Program-made: the position numbers and the translations under genes | Assembly (NCBI RefSeq): GCF_014651015.1 | Contig: NZ_BMWB01000005.1 | Location: 124,001-188,000, forward strand | Direction: 5' to 3' | Source of the DNA: Streptomyces xantholiticus | GTDB lineage: Bacteria; Actinomycetota; Actinomycetes; Streptomycetales; Streptomycetaceae | DNA length: 64,000 nucleotides | The notes under the pieces: model-generated | Seen by the model: only the letters and a program-made list of their open reading frames with translations | The model's database searches: none | Told to the model about the DNA's origin: nothing | In this document: piece after piece, positions 56,323 through 64,000 of the stretch | Layout of the letters: each line of letters opens with the position of its first letter | Position numbering within the stretch: position 1 is the first letter of the stretch

Positions 56323-56326
<4 letters not shown>
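54761..56326 (-). CDS. mtnA-apt: fused methylthioribose-1-phosphate isomerase and adenine phosphoribosyltransferase
   Basis: 521 residues. Residues ~1-335 are Mtn[32 protein letters not shown] with the catalytic Cys, and [22 protein letters not shown] with the catalytic Asp. Residues ~345-521 are adenine phosphoribosyltransferase: [46 protein letters not shown] and the PRPP motif [13 protein letters not shown]. One protein thus takes both products of MtnP: it isomerises MTR-1-P and turns adenine into AMP. The frame is unbroken. ATGA overlaps couple it to metK upstream and mtnB downstream. I know of no standard annotation for this fusion. Confidence 0.92.
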
Positions 56327-57531
<1,205 letters not shown>

Positions 57532-57626
57532 GGAACTCCAAAGGACGGGACGGCCTGTGGCTCGTGCGCTGGAGGGGTGGAGAGTGGTGGACGGCGGCTG
57601 ATGCGGCCTGATCGGGAAAGGACGGA

Positions 57627-57732
57627 CCTCTCGTGAGTCCGGCCTGATCCGAACGAGAGGCCTGGGGCGTGTCTCGAAAGTCCGGCCTGGCCCCGCCCTT
57701 CGGGCGGACGGCGCTACGTTCGAGACACGCCC
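57627..57732. promoter_or_regulatory. two inverted repeats in the metK leader (terminator/attenuator-like)
   Basis: A perfect 14-bp repeat, GGGCGTGTCTCGAA (57665-57678) and TTCGAGACACGCCC (57719-57732), encloses a small hairpin (CCGCCC-TTC-GGGCGG, 57693-57707). The outer arm overlaps the last codons of the GNAT gene. Downstream toward metK, CCTCTCGT (57627-57634) pairs with ACGAGAGG (57653-57660). On the minus strand this stands after the GNAT stop and before the metK start, so it can end or attenuate transcription between the two. I do not recognise a known SAM riboswitch. Confidence 0.5.
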
Positions 57733-58874
57733 TGGCCCGCTCCCTGCCGGATGCCTTCCAGCAACGGCTCCAGCTCCGCCTGCCGGCGTACGTCGAAGAG
57801 CTTGAGATAGCCGTGGCGCTGCTCGAGGGTGCAGCCACGGGAGAGTTTCGTCTGCTCCGATTCCACGGCGTAGTCCACGGTCGTGGCACCCACCCGGCTC
57901 GCGTACTCGATCGGTGCGTAGAAGACGAGCGCGAAATAGAGCGGAATCTTCCCGAGCCAGTCGTAGTCGTAGCCGGTCTGGCGCATGTAGAGGCGGGAGC
58001 CGCGGTGCACCAGTGCCGAGAATCCGCGCAGCACACCGTCGGCGGACCTCGCCGTGATCGCGTGCAGCGCGTCACCGCAGTGCCTGACGTGCAGTTCGAG
58101 GGAGCGGGTGAGTGTCTCCTCGGTGTACGCATGACCGTACTTGCCGCCGTGGTTGAGCATCAGAGGGACCAGCTCCGGAATGAGCTCACCGGTCAGCGGC
58201 CGTACGGCGATGTCGAGGCCGGCGCCGTCCAGGACGCGGCGTTCCTTCATCACCTTGCGGCGGCGCCCGCCCGGCAGGCTGTCGAGATAGGCGTCGAATC
58301 CCGGCTTCGGCAGGTACAGCGTGGCGTACCGGGCCGTGGGGAACTCCGCGTAGCCCCTGCTGCGCAGCACGTCCCGCAGCGGGTCGGCCTCGCCCACGTA
58401 GAGGTAGGCCACGCTGCGGGAGCCGAGGGCGCGGGCCTCTTGCTCCGCTGCCGCCACGAGTTCCTGCGTGAGGGCCCTGCGCTGCTGGGTGCTGCTGTAC
58501 GGATCGGTCAGCAGCAGCGTGTCCGGCACCCGGCGACTGCCGCCGAGGTAAGTGGGCAGGAGCCGCCCGGGCTCCAGGGCCCCGTCGGGCACGGGTGCCG
58601 CGTACCGGTCCGCGAGCAGGCGCAGTGTGCGGTCGACCCGCATGAACGGCCAGGGTTCCGAGGTCTCGTCGAGCGGAAAGCCGACGAGGGCTGCTGCGGG
58701 CCGGCCGCCCTCCTCACCCGCCAGGTGGAACCGGGGCGCGATGTTGGTCTGCTCGCTCTCCAGCGAGAGCCAGTCCGCCGAATGGAAGAGTTCCCAGGTC
58801 GGGGACAGATCCTCCCAGCCGTTGTCGCGGGCTTCCGCCATCGTGGCGAAAGTGCGCACTGCCACGTCACCCAC
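57714..58874 (-). CDS. GNAT-fold acyltransferase (FemAB/BioF2-like, COG3146-type)
   Basis: 386 residues with two GNAT-like halves. The second half has [15 protein letters not shown], a [18 protein letters not shown] segment and the conserved [20 protein letters not shown] and [16 protein letters not shown] stretches found in peptidoglycan-biosynthesis/recognition-like and BioF2-like proteins. Such enzymes transfer acyl or aminoacyl groups to amines. GTG start overlaps the thioesterase stop. In this operon it may load or transfer an amino-acid-derived unit. Substrates are unknown. Confidence 0.7.
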   Translation of the reverse strand: MGDVAVRTFATMAEARDNGWEDLSPTWELFHSADWLSLESEQTNIAPRFHLAGEEGGRPAAALVGFPLDETSEPWPFMRVDRTLRLLADRYAAPVPDGALEPGRLLPTYLGGSRRVPDTLLLTDPYSSTQQRRALTQELVAAAEQEARALGSRSVAYLYVGEADPLRDVLRSRGYAEFPTARYATLYLPKPGFDAYLDSLPGGRRRKVMKERRVLDGAGLDIAVRPLTGELIPELVPLMLNHGGKYGHAYTEETLTRSLELHVRHCGDALHAITARSADGVLRGFSALVHRGSRLYMRQTGYDYDWLGKIPLYFALVFYAPIEYASRVGATTVDYAVESEQTKLSRGCTLEQRHGYLKLFDVRRQAELEPLLEGIRQGAGQGVSRT

Positions 58875-59634
58875 GTCCCTTCGCCACGGGGACCGGTGCG
58901 CCCAGTGCCTCGCGCACGAGCTGCTGCAGGCGCGGGCGGGCCTCGTTCACGTAGAAGTGGCCGCCTTCGAACAGCTGCGTCCGGCAATCGCCCGAGGTGA
59001 GCTGTGACCAGTCCGCCAGTGTCTCGTCGGGCACCAAGGGGTCGTCCTTGCCGCCCAGGACCGTGATCGGGCAGCGCAGGGGTTCCCTCTGTTGCCACCG
59101 GTAGGTCTCGTACGCCGCGAAGTCCGCCCGCATCGACGGGAGCATGATCCGCATCAGCTCCTCGTCGTTCCAGACGGTGTCCGGAATGCCGTCGTAGGAG
59201 CGCCGTACGCCGTCCAGGAACTCGGCGTCGGGCAGGTGGGCGAACGGCGGCTCCTCCTGCACCCGGTGGGGCGGCGGGGATGCCGAGACGAAGAGATGAC
59301 GTGGTTCTTCGGTCAGCCGGAGCGCAGCCTCGTACGCGATGATCGAGCCCATGCTGTGGCCGAAGAAGGCGAAGGGCACATCGAGCAGCGGTGTCATCGC
59401 CTCCGCGACGTGCGCCGCGATGAGCATCAGATCGGTGAGTGGCTCCTCACGCAGACGGCCCTCCCGTCCGGGAAGATGGACCAGACAGACCTCCGTGTCC
59501 GGGGCGAGTCCGGTCACCCACCGTGCGAAGGACGACGGGCCGCCGCCGCCGTGGGGAACGCAGAACAGCCGGGCCCGCGCCATGGGGAGCGAGCGGGGGC
59601 GCTTGATCCACGGGGACGCGGTCTTGGCGGTCAT
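58867..59634 (-). CDS. type II thioesterase
   Basis: 255 residues, alpha/beta hydrolase of the GrsT/RifR type. LFCVPHGGGGPSSFARW, PGREGRLREEPL, nucleophile Ser in FFGHSMGSIIAYE and catalytic His in LFEGGHFYVNE. It removes wrong acyl groups from carrier proteins, or could release product. ATG at 59632-59634 overlaps the class V PLP gene stop (ATGA). Confidence 0.9.
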   Translation of the reverse strand: MTAKTASPWIKRPRSLPMARARLFCVPHGGGGPSSFARWVTGLAPDTEVCLVHLPGREGRLREEPLTDLMLIAAHVAEAMTPLLDVPFAFFGHSMGSIIAYEAALRLTEEPRHLFVSASPPPHRVQEEPPFAHLPDAEFLDGVRRSYDGIPDTVWNDEELMRIMLPSMRADFAAYETYRWQQREPLRCPITVLGGKDDPLVPDETLADWSQLTSGDCRTQLFEGGHFYVNEARPRLQQLVREALGAPVPVAKGRG

Positions 59635-60839
59635 GCGAGCACCCGCTCTCGACGGGTTCCGGTGAGTATGTCTTCGAGCACGCTGCAGAACCGTTCCAGC
59701 TCCTGCTCCGAGTTGTAGTAATGGGGAGAGACCCGGAGCAAGGTGCTCAGCCCGCGTTGTTGCATGTCCACACAGGCCGCGTTCTCCAGACAGACCCATG
59801 TGTTCACCCCGGCGTCCTTCAGGGCGTTGCGGACCTCGAAGGTGCCCCGCCCCTCGAAGGAGAGCGCGATGGTTCCGCACTGTTCGCGACCGCGGTCGTG
59901 CAGGACGACGCCCGGCATGCCGACCAGGTCCTTGCGCAGACCCGCGGCAAGCCGCCGCATCCGCGCGTACGTGCGCTCGATCCCCCAGCCCAGGGCGTAG
60001 TCGACGGCGACTCCGAGTCCGATACGGGCCGCGGTATTGGTCTCCCAGGTCTCGAACCGGCGAGCGCCCGGGGCCAGCCGGTAGCTGCCCGAGAGCCATT
60101 CGACACCGTCCAGGCCGACGATGGCCGGTACCAGTTTGTGGGCCAACTCCTGGCGAACGTAGAGGAATCCGGTGCCCCGCGGTCCGCGCAGGAACTTGCG
60201 TCCCGTCCCGACCAGGAGGTCGCATCCGATCTCGGCGACGTCCACGGGCATCTGCCCGACCGACTGGCACGCGTCGACCAGGTAGGGGATCCCGTGGCGG
60301 CGGGACACCCGACCGATGTCGGCCACCGGGTTGACCAGCGCGTCGTGCATCGGGACGTGCACCATGGCGATCAGGCGGACCCGCTCGTCGAGCATGGCCT
60401 CCAGCCCGGCCACGTCGACCAGGCCGTTCCCGTCGACGGGCGCCACTTCCAGGGACACCCCCAGTCGCTCGGTGAGGTGCAGCAGCGACAGGTAGTTGCT
60501 GCCGTACTCGACCGCGGAAATGATCACCCGGTCGCCGGCCTGCAGCGGCACGGAGGACATGGCCATGCCCCAGGCCCGGGTGGCGCTGTCCAGGATGGCG
60601 ACCTCCTGGCGACTGCAGTTGAGCAGCGACGCGAGCGCGGTGTGGGCGTTGCCGACAGCGCCCTCGGACCGCTCAGCCGCCTCGTACGGGCCCACTCTGC
60701 TCTCCAGCCGCAGGTAGGAGGTCATCACGTCGAGAACGGGCAGGGGGACGAGGCCGGCGCCGGCGTTGTTGAGGTGCACCACATGGTTGACACCGGGTGT
60801 TTCGGCGCGTGCCCTGGCGAGATCAAGAGTCTCGTACAT
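59631..60839 (-). CDS. class V PLP enzyme (isopenicillin-epimerase/EgtE-like), not a standard desulfurase
   Basis: 402 residues, fold-type I class V. VVHLNNAGAGLVPLPVLDVM at the start, VDACQSVGQMPVDVAEIGCDLLVGTGRKFLRGPRGTGF with the PLP Lys, and RVSPHYYNSEQELERF at the end. The catalytic R-x-G-x-x-C-A of cysteine desulfurases is absent. The family performs C-S lysis, epimerisation or transamination. Being coupled to a trans-AT-like PKS and to MTA recycling, it is a candidate for PLP-dependent cleavage of SAM or of a thioether; this is inference. Confidence 0.8.
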   Translation of the reverse strand: MYETLDLARARAETPGVNHVVHLNNAGAGLVPLPVLDVMTSYLRLESRVGPYEAAERSEGAVGNAHTALASLLNCSRQEVAILDSATRAWGMAMSSVPLQAGDRVIISAVEYGSNYLSLLHLTERLGVSLEVAPVDGNGLVDVAGLEAMLDERVRLIAMVHVPMHDALVNPVADIGRVSRRHGIPYLVDACQSVGQMPVDVAEIGCDLLVGTGRKFLRGPRGTGFLYVRQELAHKLVPAIVGLDGVEWLSGSYRLAPGARRFETWETNTAARIGLGVAVDYALGWGIERTYARMRRLAAGLRKDLVGMPGVVLHDRGREQCGTIALSFEGRGTFEVRNALKDAGVNTWVCLENAACVDMQQRGLSTLLRVSPHYYNSEQELERFCSVLEDILTGTRRERVLA

Positions 60840-60878
60840 CGTTCGTCCAAGTCTCTGGTGGCGTGCGGGGAACGAGGA

Positions 60879-63800
60879 CTATCCGGCGAGATGCCGGAGC
60901 GCCTCCTGGCCGGCGTCGGTCTCCTGAGCCGGCTGCTCGGGGACGCCGGCCCAGCCGACCTCGACGAGCTCACCGACGGTCGTACACCCCCAGAACTGCT
61001 CAAGCGGCACCTTGATCTGCAGTACTTGCTCGATCCGGGAAACCACCTCGAGGAGCGCGAGCGAGTCACAGCCGACCGCGAGGAGCTCGTCCTCGTCGGC
61101 GACCTCGTCCACCTCGGCAACCCCGGCGACGATCTGCCGTACGACCGAGCCGACCTCGTCCTTCGTCGTACGGCGTGCCTCATCGGAATGCGCGGCACCG
61201 CCCTTCCGCGCGAATGTGCGGCGGATGCGCTCCATACGCTCCGTCAGGGGGACGGTCGAGACAACGCACTGGGGCTCGCCCGAGGCGAGAATCGAGCCCA
61301 GCAGTTCGCCACCCTGCTCTCGGCGGATCGCGGTACGGGCTGCGGCAGCACCGATACGCGCTCCGCTGCCCTCGTCGAAGCGCCACGAGTCCCAGTCGAC
61401 GCTGACCCAGGGAGCGCCGTGGGCACGCCTCCGGTGGGCGTAACCGTCCAAGTAGCGGTTGGCCGCGGTGTAGACGCCGAAGGCGATGCCGCCGAGCAGT
61501 GTGTCCAGGCTGGAGCAGACCAGGCAGAAGTCGAGTGGCTGCGCCCGCGTGGCACGATCGAGAGCGGAGATGCCCGGCACCTTGGGGCGCAGCGCCTCGG
61601 TCGCACGCTCCACTGTCGTCTCGGAGAGCAGCGAGAAGTTGCGGCCCTCTTCGATACCGGCCGCGTGGACCACTCCGTTGACAGGTCCCCACTCCCCCGT
61701 GATCTGCTTGACGACCTGCTGCAGCTGATGCTCGTCCGCGACGTCGGCGGCGAACACGCGGACCTCGGAACCGAGTTCCCTGAGTGCCCGCACCGCCTGG
61801 TCGCGGCCGGTACCCGCCCGGTCGAGGCCGCGACGCGACACCAGAGCCAGCCGGACACGGGTGGTCCGCGCGAACTGCTCGGCAATGGTGAGACCGATAC
61901 GGCCGAGGCCGCCGGTGATCAGATACACGCCGTCGGTCTGCAGTGGGGCAGCGAGGCCCGGCTCGGCCCGGACCCGCTCCACCGTGCCCGTCATGCGGTC
62001 ACCGCCACGGTAGACGACCTCGAGCTCGTCCCCTCCCGCGGACATCTCGGCCAGCAGCCGGGGGACCACATCGGCGGGCGGACTCCCGACCGAGAAGTCC
62101 ACGCAGTGGCAACTGATCCCGCTGTGCTCCTGAGGAATGACCCGGCACAGACCGATGAGCGCCGCGGCTTCCAGGTCAAGTGTGGTGGCCTCGCCCTGAG
62201 CCGGCTGGGCGTTCTCGGTCACGACCCAGATCTCGGGCGTCTGTGCCGCCCCGGCGAGGGCCTGCACCAGGCTGAGCATGCTGAGCACGCCGAGCCGGAT
62301 GCCCTCGTCCTGGCCGGAGGCGCGGCCACCGTACGAACTCAGCTGCACGACCTTCCTGATGGGACCGCCCTCGGCGACCGCCCATTCCACCAGGCGCGCC
62401 GCGTCATCGGCGTCCGCGGGCCGGAACCGGACATGGCGCCGCTCCCTGTCCGCCTCGAAGTCGGTGCCCGGCTCGACAAGAACGCAGGTCAGTCCTGCGG
62501 CGTCGAGCTCCTCGCGGACGGACTCGGTCATCGGACGGCCGTCACCGATCACGAGTGCCGTGCCGTCGGTGTCCTGCAGGTCCCCCTGGTGGTACGGGCG
62601 GGGGAGCGAGGTCCTCGTCCACACCGGCCGGTACAGCCATTCGGCCAACGGTGCCTGCTCCTCGGGCTCCAGCGGCGCACCTCCGGTGCCCTCCGCCGCC
62701 GGCGGCTCGATCCACAGGCGTTCGCCCTGCCAGGGGTAGGTGGGCAGCGAGACGCGGCTGGGCTGTCGGCCGGCGAACTGAGCCCGCCAGTCGGGATTCC
62801 CTCCGGCGACCCACTCCCGCGCGATGTCCGCGGCCGTGCCCTCCCGGCCGGCGCCGACTTCGGCATCAGGAACAGAGAGGGCCTGCTCCAGCTCCGCCGT
62901 CGAGTTCACCACGGCGGCCCACCGGTGGGCCAGCGGGCGACGGCCGGCGGCCAGGGTGAAGGCGAGGTCGGCCAGGCCGGTCTCCGGGCGGGCCGCGACG
63001 AAGTCCCGAAGCCGCTCGACGACCTGCGCCAATGCCGTCTCGGTGCGCCCGGACAACAGGACCGCGTACGGGCCGTCGCAGGCCTCCGCGTCGGCAGCCG
63101 GCTCTGGCTCGGGGGCCTGCTCCAGCACGAAGTGGGCGTTGGTGCCGCCCATCCCGAAGCAGCTCACACCGGCTCGCCTGATCCCGGCCTCCCACGGCCT
63201 GAGCTCCCGGTTGATGTAGAAGGGGGTCGGGTCGAGGTCGATGTCCGGGTTGATCTCGTCGAGCACGGCCATCGGCGGGATCTCACCGTGCTTGAGGCAC
63301 AGAATCGCCTTGAGAAGCCCGGCGATGCCGGAGGCGAAGCAGAGGTGACCGATGTTCGCCTTCACCGAGCCCAGCGCGATGAAGCCGGTCTTCGAGGTGA
63401 ACGGCCGGTAGGCGCGCGTGAGTCCGCGGACCTCGATCGGGTCGCCCACGAGCGTGCCGGTGCCGTGGCCTTCGAGCAGGCCGATGGACTCCGCCGATAC
63501 ACCGGATGCCTCCAGGGCCGCACGGATCACCTTCGACTGACCCTCGACACTCGGTGCTGAGAAACCCGCTTTGGCACGGCCGTCGTTGTTGACCGCACTG
63601 CCCTTGATCACGGCGTGGATCTGGTCTCCGTCGCGCTGTGCGTCGGCCAGGCGGCGCAGCACCAGGACTCCGACGCCGTCGCCCTCCACGTAGCCGGATC
63701 CCTTGCTGTCGTACGCGCGGGTGCTGCCGTCCGCCGACAGGATGAAGCCCTCCTGGTACTCGTAGGCCAGGGTTCCGGCCGTACCGATGCTCGCGGCGCC

Positions 63801-64000
63801 GACAAGTGCCGTGCCCGCACGGCCTTCCCGCAACGACTCGCAGGCCAGGTGGACGGCGACGGCCGCCGAGGAGCAGGCCGACTGGACGTTGACGCTCTCA
63901 CCGGTCAGTCCGAGCTTGTAGGAGATGCGGGTCGGCAGCGTGTCCGGGCCGTTGGACAGCTGGATGAGCATCCGCTCCGCCGCCGACCGGGGCCCGAAGT
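60879..64000 (-). CDS. AT-less type I PKS module: KS-KR-ACP (5' end outside window)
   Basis: At least 1040 residues; the N-terminus lies past the right edge. Most of a KS is visible: VNVQSACSSAAVAVH with the Cys, LEGHGTGTLVGDP, SVKANIGHLCFASG. Then, where a cis-AT would be, a short linker with LAFTLAAGRRPLAHRWAAVV and LPTYPWQGERLW, the pattern of trans-AT PKS. The KR has GVYLITGGLGRIGLTIA and YTAANRYLDG. The C-terminal ACP is VGCDSLALLEVV. No DH or TE. It needs an AT supplied in trans. TAG stop at 60879, 40 bp before the class V PLP gene. Confidence 0.88.
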   Translation of the reverse strand, partial: FGPRSAAERMLIQLSNGPDTLPTRISYKLGLTGESVNVQSACSSAAVAVHLACESLREGRAGTALVGAASIGTAGTLAYEYQEGFILSADGSTRAYDSKGSGYVEGDGVGVLVLRRLADAQRDGDQIHAVIKGSAVNNDGRAKAGFSAPSVEGQSKVIRAALEASGVSAESIGLLEGHGTGTLVGDPIEVRGLTRAYRPFTSKTGFIALGSVKANIGHLCFASGIAGLLKAILCLKHGEIPPMAVLDEINPDIDLDPTPFYINRELRPWEAGIRRAGVSCFGMGGTNAHFVLEQAPEPEPAADAEACDGPYAVLLSGRTETALAQVVERLRDFVAARPETGLADLAFTLAAGRRPLAHRWAAVVNSTAELEQALSVPDAEVGAGREGTAADIAREWVAGGNPDWRAQFAGRQPSRVSLPTYPWQGERLWIEPPAAEGTGGAPLEPEEQAPLAEWLYRPVWTRTSLPRPYHQGDLQDTDGTALVIGDGRPMTESVREELDAAGLTCVLVEPGTDFEADRERRHVRFRPADADDAARLVEWAVAEGGPIRKVVQLSSYGGRASGQDEGIRLGVLSMLSLVQALAGAAQTPEIWVVTENAQPAQGEATTLDLEAAALIGLCRVIPQEHSGISCHCVDFSVGSPPADVVPRLLAEMSAGGDELEVVYRGGDRMTGTVERVRAEPGLAAPLQTDGVYLITGGLGRIGLTIAEQFARTTRVRLALVSRRGLDRAGTGRDQAVRALRELGSEVRVFAADVADEHQLQQVVKQITGEWGPVNGVVHAAGIEEGRNFSLLSETTVERATEALRPKVPGISALDRATRAQPLDFCLVCSSLDTLLGGIAFGVYTAANRYLDGYAHRRRAHGAPWVSVDWDSWRFDEGSGARIGAAAARTAIRREQGGELLGSILASGEPQCVVSTVPLTERMERIRRTFARKGGAAHSDEARRTTKDEVGSVVRQIVAGVAEVDEVADEDELLAVGCDSLALLEVVSRIEQVLQIKVPLEQFWGCTTVGELVEVGWAGVPEQPAQETDAGQEALRHLAG

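Noticed and set aside
57532..57713. SAM-I, SAM-II or SAM-IV riboswitch before metK
   Set aside because: I could not match the conserved core of any of these. The inverted repeats look like terminators; only a covariance search could settle this.
57665..57732. MITE or IS end (14-bp perfect terminal repeats)
   Set aside because: The enclosed 40 bases form a nested hairpin, the arm overlaps the GNAT stop codon and no target duplication is seen. A transcription terminator explains it better.

Overview
High-GC DNA with Streptomyces-type gene content (DUF3068, AftD-like, DUF2617/DUF4247/DUF350 and CGNR genes, many GTG starts and ATGA or GTGA stop/start overlaps, rare TTA codons) places this window in a Streptomyces or close relative. 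The left third (1-24.8 kb) is ordinary accessory chromosome. It holds a cell-envelope glycan locus (partial DUF3068 protein, GT4 glycosyltransferase, methyltransferase, giant AftD-like arabinofuranosyltransferase, condensation-like acyltransferase, further methyltransferases, DMT-type membrane protein). A DUF2617-lipoprotein-DUF350-membrane aminopropyltransferase operon follows, then a decayed epimerase, YjbQ, a flavoprotein, a MarR-controlled ABC exporter, a heterodimeric ABC exporter and a divergent CGNR regulator/MFS pair.

From about 24.8 kb to beyond the right edge lies a large biosynthetic gene cluster that I do not recognise as any characterised one. An IclR regulator and a nitrobindin-like protein sit at its left border. 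A promoter region with three copies of the palindrome TTTCTC-N7-GAGAAA precedes an apparent 18-kb plus-strand operon (26982-45045). This operon carries a flavoprotein, a PUFA-synthase-like iterative PKS in three proteins (AT-ACP-ACP; FabL-type ER-KS-CLF-KR-DH; KR-DH-like), a SnoaL-like protein, an SDR, two P450s, an aldehyde dehydrogenase, a ferredoxin and a DUF5372-like protein. A SufS-type cysteine desulfurase faces it. A second plus-strand unit (46793-50059) has an MFS exporter with a TTA codon, an ATP-grasp amide ligase and an Sfp-type PPTase.

The right third is read on the minus strand: an AT-less (trans-AT-like) KS-KR-ACP module cut by the window edge, a class V PLP enzyme, a type II thioesterase, a GNAT-fold protein, then metK, an mtnA-apt fusion, mtnB, mtnP, an aminotransferase, a LuxR-type regulator, mtnD and mtnC. 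The last group is a complete methionine salvage cycle with its own SAM synthetase and adenine salvage. Two more copies of the palindrome lie in front of luxR-mtnD-mtnC, which ties the salvage genes to the PKS operon.

Reading of the whole (inference): the cluster makes a modified polyketide, with iterative PKS chain building, P450/ALDH/SDR oxidation and ATP-grasp or trans-AT amide chemistry. It also uses SAM in a step that releases 5'-methylthioadenosine stoichiometrically (aminobutyryl or aminopropyl transfer, azetidine, cyclopropane or homoserine-lactone formation, or PLP-dependent gamma-chemistry). The cluster then recycles both the methylthio-ribose and the adenine. I did not find the MTA-releasing enzyme with certainty; it may be the class V PLP enzyme or may lie beyond position 64000.
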